A stretch of 64,000 nucleotides of DNA. Origin: Streptomyces aureoverticillatus (GTDB taxonomy: Bacteria > Actinomycetota > Actinomycetes > Streptomycetales > Streptomycetaceae). The translations under genes were made by a program, and so were the position numbers. Below, in pieces: positions 8,910-17,109 of the stretch; within the stretch, counting starts at the first letter, position 1, and the number at the start of each line of letters is the position of its first letter. The stretch lies in the NCBI RefSeq assembly GCF_014649395.1, contig NZ_BMSY01000001.1, positions 434,001 to 498,000 on the forward strand. The letters are read 5' to 3'. Below the pieces are notes generated by a model that was not told the origin of the DNA, ran no database searches, and saw only the letters and a list, made by a program, of their open reading frames with translations.

Positions 8910-9377
8910 CTATCCGGGCAGCGCCAGCTCGAACCACACCGTCTTCCCCGTCGTGCCCGTGCGTCCCGGCCGCGTGCCCCAGCGCCGCGACGACCGCGCG
9001 ACGAGCTGGATGCCCCGGCCGCCTTCGTCGTCGGGGGCGGCGGTGCGCTCCCGGGGCGGGTCCGGGACCGGGTCGGAGACCTCGACGAGCAGGATGCCCA
9101 GCGGACCGGCCTGCCGCACCAGGCGTACGACGATGGGGCCCGTGGCGTACCGCAGGGAATTGGTCACCAGTTCGCTGACGAGCAGCACGGTGACGTCGCC
9201 GAGGGCGGCGAGGCCCCATTCGCCGAGCTGTCTGCGGACGACCGCGCGGGCGGTGCGCACGGCCCCCGGGTGCGCGGGAAAGTCCCACTCGGCGCAGTCG
9301 CCTTCGGTGTCGATCACGCCGATCACTTCCCAGCCCAGCTGCGGATCTCTGTCCGGTTTCATGGGGTTAATGGGCAC
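8910..9377 (-). CDS. Stand-alone RsbW-like HATPase (anti-sigma kinase-type) protein
   Basis: The 155-residue protein is a single HATPase_c2 domain with the N-box LVSELVTNSLRYA, G1 box DEGGRGIQLV and ending GKTVWFELALPG. It is strikingly similar to the last domain of the downstream SpoIIE protein, which ends with the same GKTVWFELALP. It likely phosphorylates a STAS-domain anti-anti-sigma factor and may bind a sigma factor; no partner is in the window. The GTG at 9377 gives the full length; ATG at 9362 is a possible start and neither has a strong ribosome site. Confidence 0.85.
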   Translation of the reverse strand: MPINPMKPDRDPQLGWEVIGVIDTEGDCAEWDFPAHPGAVRTARAVVRRQLGEWGLAALGDVTVLLVSELVTNSLRYATGPIVVRLVRQAGPLGILLVEVSDPVPDPPRERTAAPDDEGGRGIQLVARSSRRWGTRPGRTGTTGKTVWFELALPG

Positions 9378-9481
9378 ATACCCGATATCCCGACGGAAGT
9401 ACCGCGTTCAAGGGGACACAGTGGCACGAACGGCGTAGAGGGGCGCCCGACCTGTCCCGCCATCACCTCGCGCGCCCCGCC

Positions 9482-9892
9482 TCACCGGGGGTGATGGGTT
9501 TGAGCCTCCGTCGCCGCCAAGGCGTGGATCGCCGGGACGTCGCCGGGGAGCCAGTCGACCGTCCACAGTTCGTCGGGGTGGAGCCAGCGCAGCTCGTCGT
9601 GGTCCTCCAGGGGCCGCGGCTCGCCCGTGAGCAGCCGGGCCCGCCACACCCGCATCACATAGCCGCGGCCGAGCTCGAACTCGCCCGGCACCCGCGTCAG
9701 CGGCTCCGCCTCCACGCCCAGCTCCTCGCGGAGCTCGCGCACCAGCGCGTCCTCGCCCCGCTCGCCGGGCTCCACCTTGCCGCCGGGCAGCTCCCAGCGC
9801 CCGGCCAGCTCCGCGGGCGCGCTGCGCCGGGCGGCGAGCAGCCGCCCGTCGTCGTACAGAGCCGCGCCCACCACCACGATCCGATCGGTCAT
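9482..9892 (-). CDS. Nudix hydrolase (MutT / CTP-pyrophosphohydrolase type)
   Basis: The 136-residue protein begins MTDRIVVVGAALY and carries a full Nudix box from residue ~38: GGKVEPGE, then seven residues, then RELREELGVE. The length and the WELPGGKVEPGE context match the MutT/NudG group, which removes pyrophosphate from oxidised or modified nucleoside triphosphates. A TAGGCT box (minus strand) lies 7 nt before the ATG and there is no Shine-Dalgarno, so the transcript is probably leaderless. An oxidised-nucleotide clean-up role would suit the redox content of the region, but the substrate is not determined. Confidence 0.88.
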   Translation of the reverse strand: MTDRIVVVGAALYDDGRLLAARRSAPAELAGRWELPGGKVEPGERGEDALVRELREELGVEAEPLTRVPGEFELGRGYVMRVWRARLLTGEPRPLEDHDELRWLHPDELWTVDWLPGDVPAIHALAATEAQTHHPR

Positions 9893-9899
9893 GCGCCGG

Positions 9900-9905
9900 A
9901 GCCTA
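9900..9905 (-). promoter_or_regulatory. Putative -10 box of a leaderless Nudix transcript
   Basis: On the minus strand TAGGCT ends 7 nt before the ATG at 9892. Confidence 0.5.
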
Positions 9906-9911
9906 AGGCCT

Positions 9912-10094
9912 TCACCGCGCACCGTTCTGGTTGAGCCGCTCGACCCAGTAGAGCTTCTCCTTGCCGCGGTCGTCGAGGCGGTCCGCGATCTTCTGGGCCT
10001 CGGCCTTCGTCGCATACCTGCCGACGCGGTAGCGGTTGCCGTTGTCGTCCTGACGTATCACGAGCCAGGGCAGTATGACCGTGCCGTCGTTCAT
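9912..10094 (-). CDS. Small SPOR-like protein
   Basis: The 60-residue protein starts MNDGTVILPWLVIRQDD with GGAGGGAC just upstream. The pattern NGNRYRVGRYATKAEAQKIADRLDD resembles the core of SPOR repeats, which bind denuded peptidoglycan glycan chains, but it has no signal peptide and is very short. Proteins of this size and sequence are common in Streptomyces without a known role. It is read in the same direction as the Nudix gene, 20 bp upstream of it. Confidence 0.7.
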   Translation of the reverse strand: MNDGTVILPWLVIRQDDNGNRYRVGRYATKAEAQKIADRLDDRGKEKLYWVERLNQNGAR

Positions 10095-10236
10095 GCCGTC
10101 CCTCCGCTCCCCGCCCCGGGCGCACCCCACGCCTCGATCAGTAAGGAAACCGCATTCCGCATATGCCCGAGCTTACGCCCGACCTTTACGGAGCGGATAC
10201 GACTTTGCACAAAGAGGTACGCAATCGGCCAGCGCG

Positions 10237-10268
10237 GAGGGGGCGCGTCCTCCCGGACGCGCCCCCTC
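10237..10268 (-). terminator. Hairpin after the NCS1 permease
   Basis: A perfect 14-bp stem (10237-10250 with 10255-10268) closes a TCCC loop. It lies downstream of the permease stop on the minus strand and upstream of the SPOR-like gene, so it should end permease transcription. The rest of 10095-10355 holds no gene that I can support. Confidence 0.8.
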
Positions 10269-10355
10269 GGTCGGCCGTCGACGAGCACGGCAAGCCCGAA
10301 CTCGGCCCCCTTTACGGCGTGTTGACGAATGTCGGGTCGCCGACGCGCGCCCTGC

Positions 10356-12113
10356 TCACGCCGATGGCACCGTCGGCACCGGCATGAGGACGGGCTCGCC
10401 CGCGGGCGACGTACGGCAGACGTCCCCGCACTCCGCGTCCAGGGAGCAGCACAGCGAGCAGACCGGCCCCGACCGGACGGGGCAGTCGGCGATGTCGGGG
10501 AGTTCGTACGCGGTCTCGCAGGCGCCGCAGGTGTGGGTGGCCGTGACGTCGGAGACCTCGACGCCCGGGCCGTTCACCGGGTTCGGCCGGGCCAGGTAGT
10601 ACCTGCCCCCAGTCGCCCAGGCGATCAACGGGCACAGGAGCAGGGCGAGTCCGGCGGCGATGAAGGTGGAGAACGCCTCCGCGTACCGGCCGAACAGGCC
10701 GAAGAACGCCAGGATCGAGACCGTCGAGGCGATCACCATGGCCCCGAAACCGGCCGGGTTCACCGCGTACAGATAGGCCCGCTTGAACTCGATGTACGGC
10801 GGACTCCAGCCCGCTCGCTTGTTGATGACGAGGTCGGCGGCCACCGCCACGATCCACGCGATGCCCACGTTGGAGTAGAAGCCGAGCAGCTTGTTGAGGG
10901 CCGCGAACATGTTCATCTCCATCAGCGTGAGCGCGATGGCGAGGTTGAGGAAGATGTACCAGACCCGGCCCGGGTGGCGGTGGGTGAGGCGGGAGAAGAA
11001 GTTCGACCAGGACAGCGAGCCGCTGTAGGCGTTGGTCACGTTGATCTTGATTTGCGAGACGATCACGAAGACCGCGGCGGCGGGCAGCGCGAAGGAGCCG
11101 AGCCAGGGGCGCAGCGCCTCGATCTGCGGAGCGATCGGCTCCAGGGCGTGCGTCCTGCCGACCGCCTCCAGGGCGACGAACGCCAGGAACGCGCCACCGA
11201 GTTGCTTGGCGGCGCCGATGACCACCCAGCCGGGTCCGGCCGCGAGAACGGCCAGATTCCATCGCCTCTTGTTCGCCTCCGTCTTGGCGGGCATGAAGCG
11301 CAAGTAGTCCGCCTGTTCACCGATCTGCGCGATGAGGGAGAGCGCGACGCCGGTGCCGAGCCCGAAGCCGATCCAGGAGAAGCCGGGGCCCGCGCCCTCC
11401 GTGCCCTCGAACGACCCGAAGGCGCCCCAGGCGTCCGGCGCCTCGAACGCGAGCACCAGGAAGGGAAGCACCAGGCCGACGAGCCAGATCGGCTGCGTCC
11501 ACGCCTGCACCTTGGCGAGGGCGCCCATGCCCCGGAAGACGATCGGGATGACGATCAGCGTCGTCACCAGGTAGCCGATCTCGACCGGGAGTCCGACGGC
11601 CTGGTGCATGGCCTGCGCCATGATCGAGCCTTCGAGGGCGAAGAAGATGAAGGTGAACGAGGCGTAGATGAGGGACGTGAGGGTGGAACCGAAGTAGCCG
11701 AAGCCCGCGCCGCGCGTGACCAGGTCCATGTCCAGGCCGTACGTGGCGCAGGCGCGGGCGATCGGGATGCCGGTGACGAAGATGATCGTCGCGGCGCACA
11801 GGATGGACGCGAGGCCGCTGGTGAAGCCGTACGTGAAGACGATGGACGCGCCGATCGCGAAGTCGGCGAGGTAGGCGATGCCGCCGAGGGCCGTGGACGC
11901 GACCATGGTCGGCGACCAGCGGCGGAAGGAGTGCGGGGCGTAGCGCAGCGAGTAGTCCTCGCGGCTCTCGTCGGCGGCGAGCTTGGCGTAGCTGCGCTGC
12001 GGCGGCGCGTGCGCGGGGCCGGGGCCGGTCCCGGCCCCCACGGGGCTCGCGCCGTCCGCCGGGCTCGCGCCGTCCGCCGGGCTCGCCCCGTCTCGCGTGG
12101 CCGTATCCGTCAT
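10356..12113 (-). CDS. NCS1-family permease (purine/cytosine-type) with cysteine-rich C-terminal tail
   Basis: The 585-residue protein has about twelve hydrophobic segments between residues ~65 and ~510 and the NCS1 features SFRRWSPTMV before the first helix and GLDMDLVTRGAGFGYFGS. The family imports nucleobases, hydantoins or related compounds with Na+ or H+. The N-terminus has three copies of DGASPA/V, encoded by 15-18 bp repeats. The unusual part is residues ~520-566: eight cysteines arranged CxxC, C, then CSLCC, C and C, which looks like a metal-binding module fused to the transporter on the cytoplasmic side. A GntR/HutC regulator gene lies 160 bp upstream in the same direction and probably controls it. 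Substrate unknown. Confidence 0.88.
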   Translation of the reverse strand: MTDTATRDGASPADGASPADGASPVGAGTGPGPAHAPPQRSYAKLAADESREDYSLRYAPHSFRRWSPTMVASTALGGIAYLADFAIGASIVFTYGFTSGLASILCAATIIFVTGIPIARACATYGLDMDLVTRGAGFGYFGSTLTSLIYASFTFIFFALEGSIMAQAMHQAVGLPVEIGYLVTTLIVIPIVFRGMGALAKVQAWTQPIWLVGLVLPFLVLAFEAPDAWGAFGSFEGTEGAGPGFSWIGFGLGTGVALSLIAQIGEQADYLRFMPAKTEANKRRWNLAVLAAGPGWVVIGAAKQLGGAFLAFVALEAVGRTHALEPIAPQIEALRPWLGSFALPAAAVFVIVSQIKINVTNAYSGSLSWSNFFSRLTHRHPGRVWYIFLNLAIALTLMEMNMFAALNKLLGFYSNVGIAWIVAVAADLVINKRAGWSPPYIEFKRAYLYAVNPAGFGAMVIASTVSILAFFGLFGRYAEAFSTFIAAGLALLLCPLIAWATGGRYYLARPNPVNGPGVEVSDVTATHTCGACETAYELPDIADCPVRSGPVCSLCCSLDAECGDVCRTSPAGEPVLMPVPTVPSA

Positions 12114-12273
12114 GAGGGCTCCTGCTCTTCCGATCCGACCGGACTGCGGGTACGGAGGGGGAAGTTAGGAGCGGGGGATGACGCCGCGGGGCCGGGCGCC
12201 GTTGCCCGGGCGTTACGGAACCCGGGCGGGCGTTAACTCGCGATCACGTGGGCCGCACGCGCGGGGAGGGCGA

Positions 12274-13026
12274 TCAGCGCACCGGCAGGTGGTACGAGAC
12301 TCGATAGCGGTCAGCGGGCACGACGATGTCGGCCGTCTCCACGGGGCGGCCCGAGGCGTAATACGTCCGCTGGAGGACGAGGACGACGTGGCCGGGGACG
12401 CCGCCGAGGGCGAGCAGCTCCTCGGCGAGGCCGGGGCGGGCGCCGACCTCCTCCGCGACGTTGTCCACGATCACGTCGATGGCGGCCATGCGGTCCACGA
12501 CGCCGCAGCCGCCGAGGGGGCCCTCCTCGGGGAGCATCACGGGGGTGCGGCCGGTGACGGCCAGGGGCTCCCAGGAGGTGGAGAGCATCATGGTCTCGCC
12601 GGCGTCCCGGAAGACGTACTTCGTGCACATCACGCGGTCTCCCGCGCGGATGGCGAGCCGCTCGGCGACCGCGGCGCTCGCGTCCGCCTGCTCGCTGTGG
12701 GACTCCCAGGTGCCGCGGGCGCTCTCGGCGGCCTGCTCCTGACGGAAGGGGGTGGAGGTGCCGGGGCCGCGGAATCCCGTGCGCGCGATGCGCCGGGGGT
12801 CGGGGCGCTCGCGCACATAGGTGCCGGAGCCGGAGCGCCCCTCGACCAGACCTTCGGCCATGAGCACCTTGCGGGCCTCCAGAGCGACCGTGTCCGAAAC
12901 CCCGTACTCCTCGCGGATCCTGGCTTGCGAGGGGAGGCGGGTGTGCGGAGGCAGCGAACCGTCGGTGATCTTCTTACGGAGATCACCCGCGACGCGCAGA
13001 TACGCCGGCTGCTCACCGAAAGTCAC
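12274..13026 (-). CDS. GntR-family (HutC subfamily) regulator
   Basis: The 250-residue protein has an N-terminal winged helix (residues ~8-75, with LPSQARIREEYGVSDTVALEARKVL) and a C-terminal UTRA effector domain (~95-245, ending VPADRYRVSYHLPVR). The GTG start is preceded by GGGAG. HutC-type regulators repress transport or catabolic genes until a small ligand binds the UTRA domain. The adjacent co-directional permease is the obvious target. GCAACC/GCAACA repeats just upstream of the gene suggest autoregulation. Confidence 0.9.
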   Translation of the reverse strand: MTFGEQPAYLRVAGDLRKKITDGSLPPHTRLPSQARIREEYGVSDTVALEARKVLMAEGLVEGRSGSGTYVRERPDPRRIARTGFRGPGTSTPFRQEQAAESARGTWESHSEQADASAAVAERLAIRAGDRVMCTKYVFRDAGETMMLSTSWEPLAVTGRTPVMLPEEGPLGGCGVVDRMAAIDVIVDNVAEEVGARPGLAEELLALGGVPGHVVLVLQRTYYASGRPVETADIVVPADRYRVSYHLPVR

Positions 13027-13053
13027 TGGCCACTCCCATCAGGTTGACAGACA

Positions 13054-13090
13054 GCAACAGCCTGGCAACCGTGGGTTGTTGGCCGCAACC
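13054..13090 (-). promoter_or_regulatory. Repeated GCAACC motifs upstream of the GntR gene
   Basis: GCAACA at 13054, GCAACC at 13065 and GCAACC at 13085 occur on the same face, spaced 11 and 20 bp. They lie 28-64 bp before the GntR start and may be operator half-sites. Confidence 0.3.
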
Positions 13091-13102
13091 CTAGGCCAAG
13101 GA

Positions 13103-13117
13103 ATCACTCGAAGTGAT
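13103..13117. promoter_or_regulatory. Small inverted repeat between GntR and serpin genes
   Basis: ATCACT-CGA-AGTGAT is a perfect 6-bp inverted repeat between divergent genes and could be a regulator site. No regulator can be assigned. Confidence 0.25.
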
Positions 13118-13250
13118 GATTTCCCGGCTCACGGGGCTTCACGCAGGGCGTTTCAGACGTTATAGCGATCAACTAACCAGCCAGTCATGCCAGTTGACGC
13201 ACGGACACATGAAGGGTGCCCCCGCCCGGGGAGCTGCCGGGCCGCGGGGT

Positions 13251-13256
13251 TACGTT
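13251..13256 (+). promoter_or_regulatory. Putative -10 box of a leaderless serpin transcript
   Basis: TACGTT ends 6 nt before the serpin ATG and no ribosome site is present. Confidence 0.5.
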
Positions 13257-13262
13257 GCTGCG

Positions 13263-14471
13263 ATGCGAGTGGCGGAGACGACGGTGCGGGCGGTGAACGG
13301 GCTCACCTCGCGGTGGGCGGCGGACGTGGCGGGCGGCACCGTGTTCTCCGCGGCCGGAGTCTGGCCGCTCCTGGCATTCCTCGCGGACGGAGCGGGCGGC
13401 CCGGCGCGCGCGGAGCTGGCCGGGGCGGTCGGCCTGCCGCCGGACCGGGCGGCGGAGGCGGCGCGGGAACTGCTCGCCACCCTCGACGCGATCCCGGGCG
13501 TCGGCTCCGCCGTCGGGCTGTGGACGAAGCGCACCCTGACGCTGCGCGAGACGTGGTCCGAGGGGCTGCCCCCGGGCGCCCGAGGGGTCCTCACCGGGGA
13601 TGTCACCCACGACCAGGCCGCGCTCGACACCTGGGCCGCCAAGCACACCGACGGACAGATCGAGCGGATGCCGGCCAAGGTGGCCGAGAGCACCGAACTC
13701 GTCCTGGCCGGCGCTCTCGCGCTGCGCACGACGTGGCTGGCGCCCTTCGCCGAGCACCGCATGGAGCCCGAGTCCGGCCCGTGGCAAGGGCGTGACCTGG
13801 CCGAGCTGCACCGGACGAGCAGCCTGCCCGACCGCGTGGGCGTCGCCGACACACCCGCGGGGACGGTCACCGAGCTGCGCGTACTCGGCGACACCGGCGT
13901 CGACGTCCACCTGCTGCTCGGCGAGGAGCGGATGAGCCCGGGGCAGGTGCTCGCCGGGGGCGTGGGCATCCTCGGCCGCGCCTGGCCGAGAGTCCCGGGC
14001 ACCCACCTGCCGTACGGAGCGGCGGGCCCCGGCCTGACCGTCCGCAAGGAGCGGTCGGCGACCCCGCTGCCCCCGCAGCTCCACGTCACGACCGTGCCGT
14101 TCACCGTCACCGCCGAGCACGACCTGCTCGCGCGGCCCGGCCTGTTCGGCCTGACCACCGCCGCGGACGACCGCTCCGGCCACTTCCCGGGCATCGCCGT
14201 CGAACCCGTCGCGGTGGACCAGGCGTCCCAGGCGGCCACCGCGACCTTCGGGGCGCTCGGCTTCCGGGCGGCGGCGGTCACCGCCCTCTGCGCGGCCGGA
14301 GGCGGGGACCCGAAACTGCGCTTCACCACCACGGAGGTGTCGGCCACCTTCGACCGGCCCTTCGGGTTCCTGGCCGTCCACCGCCGCACACGCCTCGTCC
14401 TCGCGGCCGGCTGGGTCTCGGACCCGGAGCCGTTCCGCGAGGACGAGGGTGACGAAGACGTAGAGCGATGA
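13263..14471 (+). CDS. Serpin-family protease inhibitor
   Basis: The 402-residue protein matches the serpin fold in length and landmarks: N-terminal VFSAAGVWPLLAFLADGA, the breach/shutter region, and the C-terminal signature FDRPFGFLAVHRRTRLVLAAGWVSDP (cut here: FDRPFGF, then GWVSDP). Serpins trap serine or cysteine proteases by inserting a cleaved reactive loop. The hinge reads DQASQAATATF; aligned by eye, the P15 Gly typical of inhibitors is Ala and P1 would be near the Arg of GALGFRAAA. There is no signal peptide, so it is predicted to be cytoplasmic. It converges on a secreted subtilase gene 26 bp away. Inhibitory activity is plausible but not shown. Confidence 0.85.
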   Translation: MRVAETTVRAVNGLTSRWAADVAGGTVFSAAGVWPLLAFLADGAGGPARAELAGAVGLPPDRAAEAARELLATLDAIPGVGSAVGLWTKRTLTLRETWSEGLPPGARGVLTGDVTHDQAALDTWAAKHTDGQIERMPAKVAESTELVLAGALALRTTWLAPFAEHRMEPESGPWQGRDLAELHRTSSLPDRVGVADTPAGTVTELRVLGDTGVDVHLLLGEERMSPGQVLAGGVGILGRAWPRVPGTHLPYGAAGPGLTVRKERSATPLPPQLHVTTVPFTVTAEHDLLARPGLFGLTTAADDRSGHFPGIAVEPVAVDQASQAATATFGALGFRAAAVTALCAAGGGDPKLRFTTTEVSATFDRPFGFLAVHRRTRLVLAAGWVSDPEPFREDEGDEDVER

Positions 14472-14497
14472 AGCCGGTCAGTCAGCGCTGACGGGCG

Positions 14498-16081
14498 TCA
14501 GAACTGCAGACCCCAGGAGTCGATCAGGCCCACGTCCTGGGCCGCGTTGTCGGTGACACGCAGCTTCCAGGTGCCGTTGGCCGTCTCCGAGGAGGCGTTC
14601 ACGGTGTACGAGGTGTTGATGTCGTCCGAGCTGCCGCCCGCGCCGAAGTCCTTGAGGACGTAGGCGGAACCGTCGGGGGCGACGAGTTCGACCTTCAGGT
14701 CACCGATGTACGTGTGCTTGATGGCGACCGGGACGCCGAGCGCGGAGGGGGCGTTGCCGGGGACGCCGGTGACGGTCACCGACGACTCGGAGGTGGCGTT
14801 GTCCCTGATCGCGACGTCCGCGCCGTTCTCGAACTTCGGTCCGGGCGGGTTGGTGCCGCCGGTGCCGACGTAGAGGAGACGGTTGGGCGAGCCGGTGCCG
14901 GGGCTGCCGACGACGTTCGGCGTGGCGGCGGTGGTCAGGGCCGTGGAGACCTGCGCCGGGGTGGCCGACGGGTTCTCGGCGACGTACAGGGCCGCGGCGC
15001 CCGCGACGTGCGGGGACGCCATCGACGTACCGGAGATCGTGTTGGTCGCCGTGTCGTTGGTGTTCCACGCCGACGTGATGCCCGAGCCCGGGGCGAACAG
15101 GTCGAGGACGGTGCCGAAGTTGGAGTAGCTCGCCTTGGCGTCGGTGTTGGTGGTGGCGCCGACGGTGATGGCCTCGGTGACGCGCGCGGGTGAGCGCGTC
15201 GAGGCGTTGGTGGACTCGTTGCCGGCGGCGACGGCGTAGGTGATGCCGGCGGCTATGGAGTTGCGTACGGCGGTGTCGAGCGCGCTGTCGGCCGGGCCGC
15301 CGAGGCTCATGTTGGCGACGGCCGGCTTGACCGCGTTCCTGGTCACCCAGTCGATGCCCGCGACGACCTGGGCCGTCGTGCCGGAGCCCGAGTTGTTGAG
15401 CACGCGCACGCCGACGATCTTCGCCTTCTTGGCGACGCCGTGCGCGATGCCGCCGACCGTGCCCGCGACGTGCGTGCCGTGGCCGTGGCCGTCCTGCGCG
15501 GTGTTGTCGTTGTCGATGGCGTCGTAGCCGTCGACGGCGCGGCCGCCGAAGTCCTGGTGGCTCTTGCGTACGCCGGTGTCGATGACGTAGACGGTGGCGC
15601 CCTCCCCGGCCTTGTCGGGGTAGGTGTACTTCTGGTCCAGCGGGAGGTTGCGCTGGTCGATGCGGTCCAGGCCCCACGACGGCGGGTTGGGCTGGGTGGC
15701 GGCGACCGTGTACGTGCGGTTCTGCACGACGGAGGCGACGGCCGGGTCGGCGGCGAACTTCTTCGCCTCGGACTCGGAGGCCTCGACCTCGTAGCCGTTG
15801 AGCACCTTCTTGTACGTGCGCTCGATGTCGGCGCCGTGCTTCTTCGCCAGGGCCCGGCCCTCGGCCGAGTCCGCCTTCGCGGCGTCCTTGTGCAGCGTGA
15901 CGATGTAGCTGTTCGCGACCGCGCCAGGGGCGCCCGCGTACTGAATCCGGCCTTCCGCGGCCTGCGGCTGCGCGCCCGCGGGAAGCGCGGACACGACGCC
16001 GAGGACGACGGCGGTGGCGGCGGTCAGGGCAACCGTGCCCAGGCCGGCCAGTCTTCGGCGGGAGTGACGCATCACTGCCAT
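14498..16081 (-). CDS. Secreted S8 subtilisin-like protease with P-domain
   Basis: The 527-residue preproprotein begins MAVMRHSRRRLAGLG with GAGGAGG 9 nt upstream, followed by a signal peptide ending PAGAQ. An I9 propeptide (~residues 45-115) chaperones folding. The catalytic triad is visible as D in VIDTGV, H in GHGTHVAGT and S in SGTSMASPHVAG. After a short linker comes a proprotein-convertase P-domain (~410-527), ending TDNAAQDVGLIDSWGLQF. Such enzymes degrade extracellular protein. The gene converges on the serpin gene, and the 12-bp palindrome 14481-14492 lies between them. An interrupted palindrome 93 bp upstream of its start shares a motif with the MarR-regulated promoters. Confidence 0.95.
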   Translation of the reverse strand: MAVMRHSRRRLAGLGTVALTAATAVVLGVVSALPAGAQPQAAEGRIQYAGAPGAVANSYIVTLHKDAAKADSAEGRALAKKHGADIERTYKKVLNGYEVEASESEAKKFAADPAVASVVQNRTYTVAATQPNPPSWGLDRIDQRNLPLDQKYTYPDKAGEGATVYVIDTGVRKSHQDFGGRAVDGYDAIDNDNTAQDGHGHGTHVAGTVGGIAHGVAKKAKIVGVRVLNNSGSGTTAQVVAGIDWVTRNAVKPAVANMSLGGPADSALDTAVRNSIAAGITYAVAAGNESTNASTRSPARVTEAITVGATTNTDAKASYSNFGTVLDLFAPGSGITSAWNTNDTATNTISGTSMASPHVAGAAALYVAENPSATPAQVSTALTTAATPNVVGSPGTGSPNRLLYVGTGGTNPPGPKFENGADVAIRDNATSESSVTVTGVPGNAPSALGVPVAIKHTYIGDLKVELVAPDGSAYVLKDFGAGGSSDDINTSYTVNASSETANGTWKLRVTDNAAQDVGLIDSWGLQF

Positions 16082-16173
16082 CTGAGGGGTCCTCCTCAAT
16101 AGGTGGTGCGCTGGTGGGGGATGCGACAGGGGCATGACAGGCATGACAACGCAGTGGCGCCATGGCCACGCCG

Positions 16174-16192
16174 AGTTGATCAATGTTCAACT
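16174..16192 (-). promoter_or_regulatory. Candidate MarR operator upstream of the subtilase
   Basis: AGTTGA-N7-TCAACT is an interrupted inverted repeat. On the minus strand it reads AGTTGAACATTGA, 13 bases identical to the site at 29599 before the second nitroreductase gene. The stretch 16193-16458 holds no gene that I can support. Confidence 0.4.
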
Positions 16193-16458
16193 CTCTGTCG
16201 CCGACGAAAGATTGACGGATCCATAGGAATCCCACAAGGGCGTTGTTCGGACGTAACACGACTGCCATGCACCCGCCATGACATGGCATCAATAATCCGT
16301 CCATTCCGCCCGCGGGAATGCCGAGCGGCCGCGGGACTGGGCGAGTTGCCGGGCTTTGCCGGACCGCGACCACCACGGGGCGGAGGCCGCCGGGGGCACG
16401 GCGATGGCGGGATTTCAGCCACCACGGATCTCGCGCGGGCGGGCGGGAGGGCGCAGGG

Positions 16459-16974
16459 TCACGTGATCGACGTGTCGCCGTGCAGCTCCAGGAGCTTGCG
16501 GAGCAGGTCGGCGGCGCGCTCGATCTCCTCGCGGTCGAGGCCGTCGAGGAGGCGGGCGTAGTTGCTCAGGTGGTTGACCATGAGCGTGTCCGTGAGCTCC
16601 TTGCCGCGCTCGGTGAGCCTGATCTTCACGGTCCGCCGGTCCGCGCCGTCCCTGACCCGCTCGACCAGGCCCTTGGCCTCCATGCGGTCGATCCGGTTGG
16701 TGATGGCGCCGGAGGTCACCATGGCCGCCTTGAGGAAGGCGCCGGCGGTCAGGGCGTACGGCGGGCCCGAGCGGCGCAGGGTCGTCAGCACGTCGAACTC
16801 GCCCGACTCCACGCCGTGCTCGGCACAGAAGGCCTTCAGCTCCCGGTCCACGAACCGGTGCGCGCGCTGCACCCTCGCGATGAGCTGAACCGGCCAGAGG
16901 TCCTCCGTCAGCTCGGGCCGCTCCTTCTCCCACTGCTCGACGATCGCGTCCACGGCGTCACTCACGACGGTCAC
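16459..16974 (-). CDS. MarR-family regulator
   Basis: The 171-residue winged-helix protein has the MarR core: FDVLTTLRRSGPPYALT, then KAAMVTSGAITNRIDRMEAKGLVERV and the wing DGADRRTVKIRLTERGKEL. AAGGAG lies 9 nt before the GTG start. MarR proteins bind short palindromes as dimers and leave DNA on ligand binding or oxidation. It is divergent from the nitroreductase-MFS pair, 135 bp apart, and two palindrome-like sites occupy that gap, so it most likely represses both directions. Confidence 0.93.
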   Translation of the reverse strand: MTVVSDAVDAIVEQWEKERPELTEDLWPVQLIARVQRAHRFVDRELKAFCAEHGVESGEFDVLTTLRRSGPPYALTAGAFLKAAMVTSGAITNRIDRMEAKGLVERVRDGADRRTVKIRLTERGKELTDTLMVNHLSNYARLLDGLDREEIERAADLLRKLLELHGDTSIT

Positions 16975-17004
16975 TCCCTCTCTCCTTCTTCAGCACTGAC
17001 CTTC

Positions 17005-17060
17005 TCAATGTTAAGACACTTGACGCTGAAAGAACCCTCATGCTTTTATCTCAACGTTGA
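17005..17060. promoter_or_regulatory. Candidate MarR operators in the divergent promoter
   Basis: TCAATGTTAA (17005-17014) and the perfect palindrome TCAACGTTGA (17051-17060) lie between the MarR and nitroreductase starts. They resemble the AACATTGA-containing sites at 16174 and 29599. Confidence 0.45.
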
Positions 17061-17109
17061 AACTTTCAGCCTTCAGAAAACGAAGGCAGAGACAACGAAG
17101 GAGCCCGTC

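Noticed and set aside
6125..9178. 1000-codon plus-strand frame opposite the SpoIIE gene
   Set aside because: Antisense shadow of a confident multidomain gene; high GC makes long false frames.
16180..16425. 82-codon minus-strand frame between MarR and subtilase
   Set aside because: No ribosome site, no family match, Pro/Arg-rich composition typical of chance frames; it covers the likely subtilase promoter.
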